The notes under the pieces were generated by a model. That model worked only from the letters and a program-made list of their open reading frames with translations, made no database searches and was not told the origin of the DNA. Below are positions 9,001 through 11,918 of a stretch of DNA of 11,918 bases, in pieces. The DNA comes from Pirellulaceae bacterium. GTDB lineage: Bacteria > Planctomycetota > Planctomycetia > Pirellulales > Pirellulaceae. The stretch is from positions 1 through 11,918 of the forward strand of contig JAKVBZ010000121.1 of NCBI GenBank assembly GCA_022448645.1, in the 5' to 3' direction. Made by a program: the position numbers and the translations under genes. How positions within the stretch are numbered: the stretch's first letter is position 1; each line of letters begins with the position of its first letter.

Positions 9001-11918
9001 GCCGGCCTCCCCTTTGTTACCGCAACTGACACGTCCATTGCCGCCCGAAAGGGCAAAGTCAGCGCCCAGTTCACGACCTCTCTACTCACGGGCTCTATAG
9101 GAAAACATCTCGCCTTCACCGTTCACCAGGACACCGACTTGAAAGTTTCCAATGGTGACACACTGAGTCCTGCCTGGATCACGATCGTACCGGCCACGGA
9201 TAACAATACGTTAATTGTGGGCAAAAACGGCAGCCCGCAGACCATGCGCCCTGTCACGGACCAAACTTCGGGTTTCTACAGTGGGCCAATGAGCGTATGG
9301 GAAGCGGCCAAGCAGAGTGGCAGCAGTTATATACAGAATCTTCTTTCCAGAGGGGACGCGAACAGCTCGGAGATCATTGATCAAGTCAACGAAACCAAGC
9401 TGCTGGAAAAATTCGAGAAGATCGTCACCAATGCTGAAGACAACTATTTCGTCTTCGGCAATGACTACTGGCGCAAAGCGGTCGGCTCAATTGAACTGAA
9501 CGCGACACTCGGCTTCAGCAGGCACAGCGGTGAAAGCGGGCTGACCATTGATACCGCCGCAATGAGTAACAATGGCTCCAAGCTGGTGCTGGACTTCCGC
9601 AACGTGTCCATCCCGCTAGAGTTCACAATCAAGACACAGGAAACCGATGGCGAATGGGCGCTTACTGTAGGGCAAAGCAAGTCCTACGAGATACCGTTTT
9701 ACGGTGCCGAAATTGATCGCGCCGGTAATGAGATCACCTTCACCAATGTCAACGACCAGACCGTCATCTACGGTGGCCGCCATGACAATACATTTTTTGT
9801 TGAACCGGGTGTGGGCAAAGCCTTCGGTGGACAGATCATCGGCGGTACGGGCTTTACCATGCCAAGGGACCTGCTGGAAGGCTTCAACGCCGCATTTGAG
9901 AGTTTCGCCGGTGGCACCCTGGGACAGGAGGTTTACCGCGTCCAAAACACAATCAGCTACAACGATTTCCGCGACATCACAACGCGAGGCGGCATAGCTG
10001 AGACAGTCGGTCTTGGAAGCTCCAAATGGCGTACCATCAGCACCGATCTCCTTAATGGACCAGTCCAAGGTTTTGACGGCCACATTGAAAATATTGAGCA
10101 TTTTGAACTCGGATCCGGCGTCAACCGCATCAGTACCGGCCGAAACCCCACACTCAACCCCCGGTTGATAAAAGACAAAATTCTCTGTGACATAAGCAAC
10201 CTCGGGTGCGAGCAGCCGGGTAGCCTCGGGGAAAATCGGTTCACGATCGGGAGCGGTAAACTGAGTGTGGCACCAGGCATCCATATCATGTCCGGTGGCA
10301 ATGGCCCCGACGTCTATTCTTTCAATACAGCGTTATGGGGCCTCGGGGTCGTGCTGGAAATGCCGGACCTTGGGATCGCCGGAATTAACCTGACCGATCC
10401 TTTCGACGGCGACACACTCGATTTTGGCAACAGCTATGCCGACCTCGACTTCCACCTTTTTGAGGTGAGCGGCTCGAATTTTGCCAATTACTTCCCCGAC
10501 GTCGTGCCCCAGGCGGTAAAGACTGCACTGTCCTTCGTAAATCCTCGCCTTCAGGTTGTCTTCGTCGTACCCGCGGGTTTCCTGAACCCACAGGAAGTCG
10601 ACCCGAATAATCCGCTGGCGGCCATTTCGGCGATTTTCAGCACGGGACTCAGTAGCCTGCCCAACTTTGTGGTTGCCACGGATATCGAGAACATATCGGG
10701 CAGCCGGGGTGTCAATCGGGTCAAGTTCTGGCGGGGAGCCACTCTGGAGGGGACGCTGGCCCCTGGTACCGGCGGCAAGATCGAACTGGACTACAGCGAG
10801 CATCGGCCACCAACGCCAGCGGGTAAAGAGCCAGGCCCGGGCGTACGGGTCGAGGCCGGCACACAATATAAGTCTATGTTCCCGGAATTTTCTCTCCTGG
10901 GATTTGAAATCCCCGATGTGACCATCAGTTATGGTCGCGCCGAAGGTGTGCTGGGCGCACGCATTCCCGGCCTGGGTGGCGCGTTGGACCTTGCCCTCGA
11001 CCTGGCCGCTACTGACTGGAGTTTTCGTGACATTGGAGCTAACGAAATCGGTCACAAGACGACCGGTAGCACGCGGAACGACAGTATCATCGGTGACCCG
11101 GACAATAATATCATTGTCGGCTCCGACGGATTTGACCTGCTGGACGGCAGGGACAATGTCGACACCCTCAGTTATTCCGTGGGCGAGAACGTGCTGGCGA
11201 CTTGTGGCCTGATTATTGACCTTGGCCAGGACGCTGCGATCCAACGCCCCGACATGTCAGCTGAGCCATTGGACTGTACCCCCACCCCAGCTCTTGCACC
11301 TTGGCTGAATCCGACCTGGCGATTCACCGATACGCAAAAGTTCAGTAGTGCATTCGCGGCCCTTGGCGCCGCTATTGTTACCAACATCGATGAGACGGCC
11401 ATATCGCCCGTATTTCAAGTCGATTTCCCATCCAACCTTGGCAACGTTTCCCCTCTTTGTTTCTCTTCTTCTGAACAAACTACAACACCGGCGGAAGGAA
11501 CCCACTTTGCAGCCGACTCCCCCTGTGACCTGCAGGTCCCCAATGGCCTTTTCCAGGTAAGCGACAGCGAAACCAAGACGGTTACGATCCCTAACGATCT
11601 TGTCGAGGGCGAGATATGGACTTTCACACTCAACGATGGTGCCGCCGACACCTCGTTCGATGTAACGGTTGCCGCTGGCAGTACACCGACAACGTTTGCC
11701 ACGGCGGTTGCCCTAGAGGACTTCTCGCCATACACCGCCACTGCCAACAGCGGTGAGCTTGGGATCACCAATCCGAGCGGTCCTCTGACCATCAGCATCG
11801 CACGAGACAACTCCAATCCGATCCCCCGCACACCGACTACATCGCAAACCAAGACGGTTACGATCCCTAACGATCTTGTCGAGGGCGAGATATGGACTTT
11901 CACACTCAACGATGGTGC
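1..11918 (+). CDS. Giant RTX and multi-module repeat protein, internal fragment (both ends missing)
   Basis: Frame 1 reads through the entire window (3,972 codons plus two bases) without a stop codon, and recognisable repeated motifs stay in this frame from end to end, so there is no sign of a frameshift. No start codon with a ribosome binding site and no stop are present; the full protein is longer than 3,972 residues. The order is: RTX block 1 (residues 89-150), RTX-flank motifs (146-287), modules with the PW signature (about 390-1470), RTX block 2 (1729-1796), a mixed module array (about 1833-2779), less defined sequence, RTX-flank motifs (3146-3620), degenerate RTX block 3 (3688-3726) and IPNDL tandem repeats (3860 onward). 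RTX nonapeptides bind calcium and are typical of proteins exported by type I secretion, but the C-terminal signal cannot be seen. No catalytic motif or transmembrane segment was recognised. Composition is rich in Thr, Asn, Asp and Gly and poor in Cys, as in extracellular adhesin-like proteins. An adhesin, matrix or S-layer-like role is inference. Confidence 0.93.
265..450 (+). repeat. RTX calcium-binding nonapeptide block 1
   Basis: About six consecutive nonapeptides at residues 89-150 follow the GGxGxDxUx pattern: GHGGKDILI, GLGGNDVLL, GGTGKDFLI, GGSGNDILT and GGTANDAYLF, preceded by a weaker GRDGATDDEIY unit. In the RTX family the Gly and Asp positions coordinate calcium in a parallel beta roll. 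Some units carry Lys-Asp or Asn-Asp where Gly-x-Asp is usual, which is common. The block passes directly into the WG.D..VE...LDF flank motif. Confidence 0.95.
436..552 (+). repeat. RTX-flank 'YLF..WG.D....LDF' beta motif, copy 1
   Basis: Residues 146-184 read as a short strand (DAYLF), the sequence WGHDQVVE, an acidic/Gly-rich turn and then RLDFRAVAEDLQFDF. This arrangement (aromatic strand, WG-x-D, LDF) is frequently seen directly after RTX nonapeptides in large bacterial RTX proteins and probably caps the beta roll. It is the first of several copies in the window; others lie at 667, 9436, 9730, 10081 and 10681. Confidence 0.75.
667..861 (+). repeat. RTX-flank 'IE..GG..N.FVF...LDF' motif, copy 2
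   Basis: Residues 223-287 contain DIEVLVGGFSNNRFVF, then a Thr/Asn-rich stretch with LTLDTRYAS and finally TTKLDFKDLSTNRKLLVEV. The IE-x-L-x-GG-x-x-x-N-x-F-x-F opening and the LDF close match copy 1 and, more closely, the copy at 9436-9630, where LTIDTAAMS and LVLDFRNVS occupy the same places. It is a further RTX-associated cap or spacer unit. Confidence 0.7.
862..1167 (+). other. Unassigned beta-rich linker within the giant protein
   Basis: Residues 288-389 show alternating hydrophobic strands such as KVTIQVYDTTSG and RLYTVTAYGVDEI, then a charged stretch with IDYQKMGDSVDFNLTHD. I do not recognise a family. It connects the RTX-flank motifs to the first PW-signature module, and the second half may be part of that module's N-terminal strand set. 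Confidence 0.5.
1168..1410 (+). repeat. P module 1 (hairpin, helix, GxGTxxxPWxI)
   Basis: Residues 390-470. A strand pair (GQVVLVVTYQGINEVEST) is followed by a predicted helix (AVVEIEKLRNDPAQLTE) and the signature GHGTQADPWVITFF. The same order of hairpin with an internal Gly and Thr, helix and PW signature recurs at 2212, 2986, 3268 and 3841. The fold is probably a small alpha/beta or immunoglobulin-like spacer; no named family is claimed. Confidence 0.6.
1621..1905 (+). repeat. IPNDL-type module, divergent copy
   Basis: Residues 541-635. HINIPANRPLYAGEKWTITL aligns by eye with the canonical TVTIPNDL..GE.WTFTL start of the modules at 1936, 7285 and 11578. It is followed by a helix-like stretch (LTAFLSELASQIRSQ) and by HYTATSAVNNGINSLSII, matching the YTATANSGAVVIT segment of the canonical copies. 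It sits directly before canonical copy 1, so the two form a head-to-tail pair of very different age. Confidence 0.65.
1936..2172 (+). repeat. IPNDL module, canonical copy 1
   Basis: Residues 646-724. The module starts TITIPNDLGNKEAWIFTL, continues with DGTADTAFDLTVTAA, a Thr/Ala-rich segment (TPTTFAPVVANAIDA) and ends NYTATANSGAVVITNSNG. Its DNA is close to the copies at 7285 and 11578, including runs such as acgatccctaacgatctt. The module resembles a small beta-sandwich with one amphipathic helix, as often seen in giant bacterial repeat proteins. A role as spacer is inferred. Confidence 0.85.
2212..2496 (+). repeat. P module 2
   Basis: Residues 738-832. Strands HVLHVQIPAS and TLYLTLSTPASG are followed by a clear helix (LLDAIAAAIKAATVQ) and the signature GKGTAAAPLMIAVM, in which the usual PW is replaced by PL. 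It directly follows canonical IPNDL copy 1 with a Gly-rich linker of about a dozen residues. Confidence 0.6.
2497..2985 (+). other. Charged, partly helical unassigned stretch
   Basis: Residues 833-995 differ from the surrounding beta modules. The stretch is rich in Lys, Glu and Arg, for example SVWKKEHVHKFGTP, ISDLEKKTDKIAEWLPEVL and KIKWQLKLKNDLRYRLEG, and includes the only cysteine I found in the first 6.5 kb (SGCEVS). It is in the same frame, without stops, and separates P modules 2 and 3. No family is recognised; a helical insertion or a binding domain are both possible. Confidence 0.45.
2986..3204 (+). repeat. P module 3
   Basis: Residues 996-1068. Strand pair FNLSVGYKGVSVATSF, helix VEDIRAAIRTALTTA, then LTVSGEGTEKAPWLIQL. 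This is one of the cleanest copies: the hairpin has the internal KG turn, the helix the spaced Ala/Ile pattern and the end the full G-x-G-T-x-x-x-P-W signature. Confidence 0.65.
3268..3522 (+). repeat. P module 4
   Basis: Residues 1090-1174. KLTIRHD and FKMKLKFGGLETGLIAI form the strands, DRTAIKTALETLFEG the helix, and VEIAGEGTVQKPWAV the closing signature. The GG-L-x-T turn followed by a helix ending in AL-x-x-L is the same layout as the better-known 'F-x-L-x-y-G-x-x-T-x-x-I ... AL-x-x-L' repeats at 6133-6420, which suggests that the P modules belong to that wider group. Confidence 0.65.
3601..3846 (+). repeat. HGF module, divergent copy
   Basis: Residues 1201-1282. The segment LQWSNHGLQADGTYYAIL, then FRVSRGVDGDHIALHAL and FDNIGKGEYRL, follows the order of the clear HGF module at 6514-6756 (HGF..GD.V.Y, YYV, L.LAAT, IDLTGKGAG). 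Sequence similarity is weak and no GD-x-V is present, so this is a tentative assignment by order of motifs. Confidence 0.4.
3841..4041 (+). repeat. P module 5
   Basis: Residues 1281-1347. YRLTMIVPTSKKAGWNL leads to a helix-like stretch (NELVKNRPDQLTTA) and the signature HSGKGIAGDPWLINAN. Its start abuts or overlaps the divergent HGF-like segment, so the border is uncertain by several residues. Confidence 0.55.
4117..4410 (+). repeat. P module 6, without the PW signature
   Basis: Residues 1373-1470. HTITVQLPNEIFFGTNGL, then LSWAGAETTLPVT, helix SHFRDALKRLYTSSG and closing strands TSVAYDATKQTLTITL. The hairpin and helix match the other P modules, including the G-x-E-T turn and the AL-x-x-L helix, but the G-x-G-T-PW ending is missing and replaced by plain strands. 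Confidence 0.5.
4411..4569 (+). other. Pro/His-containing linker
   Basis: Residues 1471-1523 hold Pro-rich segments such as RLPIPPLHLD and NIPPHTLPGVSNG. The stretch joins P module 6 to the next IPNDL-like unit and shows no recognisable domain. Confidence 0.4.
4570..4755 (+). repeat. IPNDL-type module, second divergent copy
   Basis: Residues 1524-1585. HISLAVPVNEGTLASDLAW is followed by QADINGTAFEGTGNTASAAA, helix-like SLAANINGQ and GFTAQVL. The order strand, N-G-T-x-F, Ala-rich helix ending in A-x-x-I-N, and F-T-A matches the canonical module (WTFTL.DG, VAAG, INANANYTAT). Identity is low, so this is by layout. Confidence 0.45.
4789..4974 (+). repeat. RG module 1
   Basis: Residues 1597-1658. 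TDTALKLKNK, LLRIEDELLRVIAVEDD and LTVDRGVYRTGVSEH, then ADAVV. The pattern 'R-I-x-x-E-x-x-x-V ... L-T-V-x-R-G-x-x-x-T-x-x-x-x-H' recurs at 5713 and 6859, and in split form at 7111/7837. Similar sequences are common in giant bacterial proteins and in phage structural proteins, where they look like small beta domains. This copy is complete. Confidence 0.7.
4975..5184 (+). other. Linker between RG module 1 and RTX block 2
   Basis: Residues 1659-1728 contain SVIHVEIDQAATNPPNGIHI and MTLSLLPIKNTRNGTRHPDY, then a His/Glu-rich run-up (AGQHSEHYGYASDDVLEG) into the nonapeptides. The beta strands are probably the N-terminal cap of the RTX beta roll. Confidence 0.45.
5185..5388 (+). repeat. RTX calcium-binding nonapeptide block 2
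   Basis: Residues 1729-1796 carry about seven tandem nonapeptides: EGDDQGDTL, YGGVGNDML, FGEVGDDTL, SGDDGNDTI, FAGPGDDEL, VDGPGSDLL and DGGPDDDLF. This is the best match to the GGxGxDxUx consensus in the window and should form a calcium-filled parallel beta roll. It lies in the interior of the protein rather than near a C-terminus. Confidence 0.96.
5497..5640 (+). repeat. RG module 2, degenerate
   Basis: Residues 1833-1880. FTIVVKHPTLQHNETMLV and SLTVDRHNPKEFLD preserve the E-x-M-x-V and L-T-V-x-R elements, but the Gly after Arg has become His and the downstream T-x-x-x-x-H is absent. The module follows RTX block 2 after about 35 residues of Thr/Ser-rich sequence. Confidence 0.45.
5713..5871 (+). 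repeat. RG module 3
   Basis: Residues 1905-1957. ALKIGEEQLLVQGSAAIG and IKLTRGYNNTPELPH, then GALVVPIAI. The E-x-x-L-V and T-R-G-x-x-x-T-x-x-x-x-H elements are intact. Confidence 0.65.
5881..6009 (+). repeat. Single RTX-like unit with flank motif
   Basis: Residues 1961-2003. IDTWSGGDGSDTFQPSG contains one GGxGxDxF nonapeptide, followed by LLVQDLSPSLDDTIDLSKTSG, which has the D-x-I-D-L-S ending usually found after RTX arrays. It may be the remnant of a longer RTX block that once followed block 2, or a lone calcium-site unit. Confidence 0.6.
6133..6420 (+). repeat. P-like module 7 of the 'F-x-L-x-y-G ... I-x-Y-N ... L-x-x-L' type
   Basis: Residues 2045-2140. QTISIPNAIDGTFRLRYG, then GPIPYNGSASQIQQELVKL and GIGKGGATVSGSPGEWGIEF. 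This layout (GTF strand, I-x-Y-N, helix with Q-x-E-L-x-x-L, G-x-G-G-x-x-V-x-G and a final E-F strand) is a widely repeated module of giant planctomycete-type proteins as I recall them. Its helix and strand order also matches the P modules upstream, which lack the I-x-Y-N turn. Confidence 0.65.
6514..6756 (+). repeat. HGF module A, canonical
   Basis: Residues 2172-2252. ISVDDHGFCTGDKVLYKN, IGGLTNNTNYYVINVD, LQLAATETLARIRQAIDL and GKGAGTNHTL. The pattern H-G-F-x-x-G-D-x-V-x-Y, I-G-G-L, Y-Y-V-I, L-x-L-A-x-T, I-D-L and G-x-G-x-x-H is a recurrent module of large bacterial extracellular proteins. This is the reference copy for the divergent ones at 7552, 8092 and 3601. Confidence 0.8.
6757..6858 (+). 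other. Short linker between HGF module A and RG module 4
   Basis: Residues 2253-2286 contain LWCDYKNLRLRHNPNG and ILNLNVIAHAERTRA. It carries one cysteine and two short strands, and no known family is recognised. Confidence 0.4.
6859..7029 (+). repeat. RG module 4
   Basis: Residues 2287-2343. FLIRIGHEVVRVDEV and LTVQRGFDLSTALGH, then SAVYFW. All elements of the RG pattern are present, with a loop of about ten residues between the V-x-x-V strand and L-T-V. Confidence 0.65.
7111..7254 (+). repeat. RG module 5, N-terminal half
   Basis: Residues 2371-2418. TTVPVRDVTTMQLKLARG and YIQIENETMKVLEV match the first half of the RG pattern (Q-L-x-L ... I-x-I-x-x-E-x-M-x-V). The expected L-T-V-x-R-G-x-x-x-T-x-x-x-x-H tail does not follow; instead an IPNDL module starts at 7285. 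A good tail appears only at 7852. Confidence 0.55.
7285..7518 (+). repeat. IPNDL module, canonical copy 2
   Basis: Residues 2429-2506. TVTIPNDLVNGETWTFTL, SNGAVPTEFPITVAADS, TPTTFAMAVATLINANA and NYTATPNSGAVVITN. It is 78 codons long, close to copy 1 (79) and copy 3 (76). Its DNA shares long exact runs with copies 3 and 4 even though these lie more than 4 kb away. Confidence 0.85.
7552..7836 (+). repeat. HGF module B, divergent
   Basis: Residues 2518-2612. FRIPNHGFTDKERVFYKTEG, LQSYYVRFINKDEFELSE and LCNTLCTVSTGTNVHKI. HGF, V-x-Y, Y-Y-V and F-E-L-S follow the order of module A; the G-D before V is replaced by K-E-R, and the I-G-G-L turn by a Pro/Ser-rich insertion. The C-N-T-L-C pair near the end could form a disulfide outside the cell. 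Confidence 0.6.
7837..7932 (+). repeat. RG module 5, C-terminal half
   Basis: Residues 2613-2644. SLIVTRGANETAKSRHPAFF is a good match to the tail of RG modules 1, 3 and 4 (L-T-V-x-R-G-x-x-x-T-x-x-x-x-H). It has no RG head directly before it; the nearest headless partner is the half module at 7111-7254. Confidence 0.55.
8092..8337 (+). repeat. HGF module C, divergent
   Basis: Residues 2698-2779. TLTFDSTLPRPPNGNEVTYL, IQGLTRNTLYKICYA, EFYLVGRDVLLNF and IGLPGQGPEHAF. The G-N-E-V-x-Y, I-x-G-L-T-x-x-T-x-Y, F-x-L and G-x-G-x-x-H elements line up with module A, although HGF itself is lost. Confidence 0.55.
8338..8880 (+). other. Unassigned beta-rich region with a Cys pair
   Basis: Residues 2780-2960. 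Strand-like segments (NLAITNLDDREVFFVRLEEG, VKLLFDSALTTITFTAKAK, SVRIALMGFAPG) alternate with polar loops. VFFVRLEEGDTNEVKKV may be a distant RG-type strand pair. The segment TFCESSLFNPRGTPPCKR holds two cysteines 12 residues apart, a possible disulfide loop. No family is recognised. Confidence 0.4.
8881..9132 (+). other. Strand-helix-strand unit related in layout to the P modules
   Basis: Residues 2961-3044. QLRLMVSFGGPASVYDLEVD is followed by a helix (TTEEQVKNEIRATAQKAG), an Ala/Thr-rich strand (PFVTATDTS) and LAFTVHQD. The F-G-G turn and the helix after T-N-A-T-T match the P-module layout but no PW signature is present. Assignment is by layout only. Confidence 0.4.
9133..9438 (+). other. 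Strands followed by a helical segment
   Basis: Residues 3045-3146. A beta part (AWITIVPATDNNTLIVGKNG) gives way to a stretch that reads as helix (SVWEAAKQSGSSYIQNLLSR, then IIDQVNETKLLEKFEKIV). It lies just before the RTX-flank array, where helices of this kind could act as an N-cap. No known family is recognised. Confidence 0.4.
9436..9630 (+). repeat. RTX-flank 'N.FVF...LDF' motif, copy 3
   Basis: Residues 3146-3210. DNYFVFGNDYWRKAVGS, then LTIDTAAMSNNGS and LVLDFRNVSIPLEFTI. It is strikingly parallel to the copy at 667-861 (NNRFVFEQNWAP, LTLDTRYAS, KLDFKDLS), although the two are almost 9 kb apart. Confidence 0.65.
9730..10008 (+). repeat. RTX-flank motif, copy 4, with a degenerate nonapeptide
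   Basis: Residues 3244-3336. EITFTNVNDQTVIYGGRHDN contains an RTX-like YGGRHDNTFF unit without the second Gly, followed by FGGQIIGGTGF, a helix (RDLLEGFNAAFESFA) and NTISYNDFRDITTRGG. The strand N-x-F-F-V and the T-I-S-Y close replace the usual LDF. Confidence 0.55.
10081..10470 (+). repeat. RTX-flank motif, copy 5 (IENIE ... DTLDFG)
   Basis: Residues 3361-3490. HIENIEHFELGSGVNRIS opens the unit; an insertion with two cysteines (ILCDISNLGCEQP) follows; then IHIMSGGNGPDVYSFNTALW has one GGxGxDxY nonapeptide, and DPFDGDTLDFGNSYADLDF closes it. This is the classical end-of-RTX arrangement with the repeat count reduced to one. Confidence 0.65.
10471..10680 (+). other. Hydrophobic stretch between RTX-flank motifs
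   Basis: Residues 3491-3560. NYFPDVVPQAVKTALSF, LQVVFVVPAGFLNPQ and NNPLAAISAIFSTGLSS. The hydrophobic runs are interrupted by Pro and Gly and are too short for a convincing membrane span. No known family is recognised. Confidence 0.4.
10681..10860 (+). repeat. RTX-flank motif, copy 6 (DIENISG ... LDYS)
   Basis: Residues 3561-3620. DIENISGSRGVNRVKFW, GATLEGTLAPGTGG and KIELDYSEHRPP, ending with GVRVEAGT. The IENI-x-G-S-x-G-x-N, then G-G, then LDYS with a following V-x-V-x-x-G-T, is a frequent spacer motif in giant RTX-type proteins. Confidence 0.65.
10861..11061 (+). other. Gly-rich strands before RTX block 3
   Basis: Residues 3621-3687. FPEFSLLGFEIPDVTISYG and LGARIPGLGGALDLALDLAA, then FRDIGANEIGHK. 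The alternating strands and the LGGALDLALDL repeat suggest continuation of a beta roll or solenoid. No family is assigned. Confidence 0.4.
11062..11229 (+). repeat. RTX block 3, degenerate, with LSYS flank
   Basis: Residues 3688-3743. TGSTRNDSII, GDPDNNIIV, GSDGFDLLD and GRDNVDTLS keep the Asp and the large hydrophobic positions but have lost most Gly residues; LSYSVGENV and CGLIIDLGQDAA follow as the usual flank. Calcium binding may be weaker here than in block 2. Confidence 0.75.
11230..11571 (+). other. Pro/Ser/Thr-rich linker before the terminal tandem array
   Basis: Residues 3744-3857. PLDCTPTPALAPWLNPTWRF, a helix-like segment (AFAALGAAIVTNIDE) and two further cysteines in LCFSSSEQTTTP and SPCDLQVPNG. 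The stretch reads as an extended linker joining RTX block 3 to the IPNDL repeats. Confidence 0.45.
11578..11805 (+). repeat. IPNDL module, canonical copy 3 (first tandem unit)
   Basis: Residues 3860-3935. TVTIPNDLVEGEIWTFTL, NDGAADTSFDVTVAAGS, TPTTFATAVALEDFSP and YTATANSGELGITNPSG. The I-N-A-N-A-N segment of copy 2 is replaced by LEDFSP. From 11572 the DNA starts a 276-base repeat unit whose next copy begins at 11848. Confidence 0.88.
11854..11918 (+). repeat. IPNDL module, canonical copy 4 (cut by the window edge)
   Basis: Residues 3952-3972 and onward: TVTIPNDLVEGEIWTFTL followed by NDG. All 71 bases from 11848 to 11918 are identical to 11572-11642, so the unit is a very recent tandem duplicate of copy 3 and the array most likely continues beyond the window. 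Confidence 0.88.

Noticed and set aside
9616..10284. 222-codon open frame on the minus strand
   Set aside because: It is opposite conserved RTX-flank motifs on the + strand and has no family features or clear ribosome binding site.
10471..10680. Possible transmembrane segment
   Set aside because: The hydrophobic runs are interrupted by Pro, Asn and charged residues and are shorter than about 18 residues, so they fit beta strands or a helix cap better than a membrane span.
10333..11244. 303-codon open frame on the minus strand
   Set aside because: It lies wholly opposite the RTX-flank and RTX block 3 coding sequence, whose motifs are conserved in frame 1 of the + strand. Its translation shows no recognisable domain, so it is a chance antisense frame.
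767..11560. Short + strand frames of 60-115 codons in frames 2 and 3
   Set aside because: All are embedded in the frame-1 coding sequence, have low-complexity Arg/Ser-rich translations and show no family motif.
11415..11909. Minus-strand frame with an internal repeat (SVKVHISPSTRSLGIV)
   Set aside because: It is the reverse reading of the IPNDL tandem units; the same peptide appears opposite the copies at 1936 and 7285, so it follows the + strand repeat rather than being a gene.
11572..11918. CRISPR- or integron-like repeat array
   Set aside because: The repeat is 276 bases long, a multiple of three, stays in frame and encodes a protein module; there are no short repeats with unique spacers and no recombination-site features.
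1..11918. Internal promoters, ribosome binding sites or terminators
   Set aside because: With one continuous reading frame across the window there is no intergenic space, and I saw no stem-loop with a T run that could be supported as a terminator.

Overview
The whole 11,918-base window lies inside one protein-coding gene. Frame 1 of the + strand is open from base 1 to the last base: 3,972 complete codons with no in-frame TAA, TAG or TGA found on reading, and neither the start nor the stop is present. There is no intergenic DNA, RNA gene, promoter, terminator, insertion sequence or CRISPR array. The product is a giant secreted-type repeat protein with RTX (calcium-binding nonapeptide) blocks and long arrays of small beta-rich modules.

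The GC content looks to be in the low-to-mid 50s per cent. No taxonomic marker gene is present. Modules of this style are, to my knowledge, common in giant extracellular proteins of Planctomycetes and of some marine Proteobacteria and Cyanobacteria, so an environmental, probably aquatic, Gram-negative-type bacterium is the best guess, held with low confidence.

Layout by base position. 265-450: RTX block 1, followed by two copies of an RTX-flanking beta motif (436-861). 1168-4410: an array of modules that share a beta hairpin, a helix and, in most copies, a G-x-G-T-x-x-x-P-W-x-I signature, with a divergent and a canonical IPNDL-type module between them (1621-2172). 4570-4974: a further divergent IPNDL-like module and the first 'RG' module. 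5185-5388: RTX block 2, the best one. 5497-8337: a dense array containing RG, P, HGF and IPNDL modules, including one RG module that looks split by two other modules. 8338-9438: less recognisable beta-rich and helical sequence. 9436-11229: an array of RTX-flanking 'IEN ... LDF/LDYS' motifs ending in a degenerate RTX block 3. 11578-11918: the start of a nearly exact 276-base tandem array of IPNDL modules that runs off the right edge.

The parts probably work together as one long extracellular fibre or surface/adhesin-like protein. RTX blocks would fold on calcium outside the cell and the modules would act as spacers or binding units. No catalytic domain, signal peptide, secretion signal or membrane anchor is visible, and the ends that would show how the protein is exported are outside the window. 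The module names used here (P, RG, HGF, IPNDL, LDF) are descriptive labels, not database family names.
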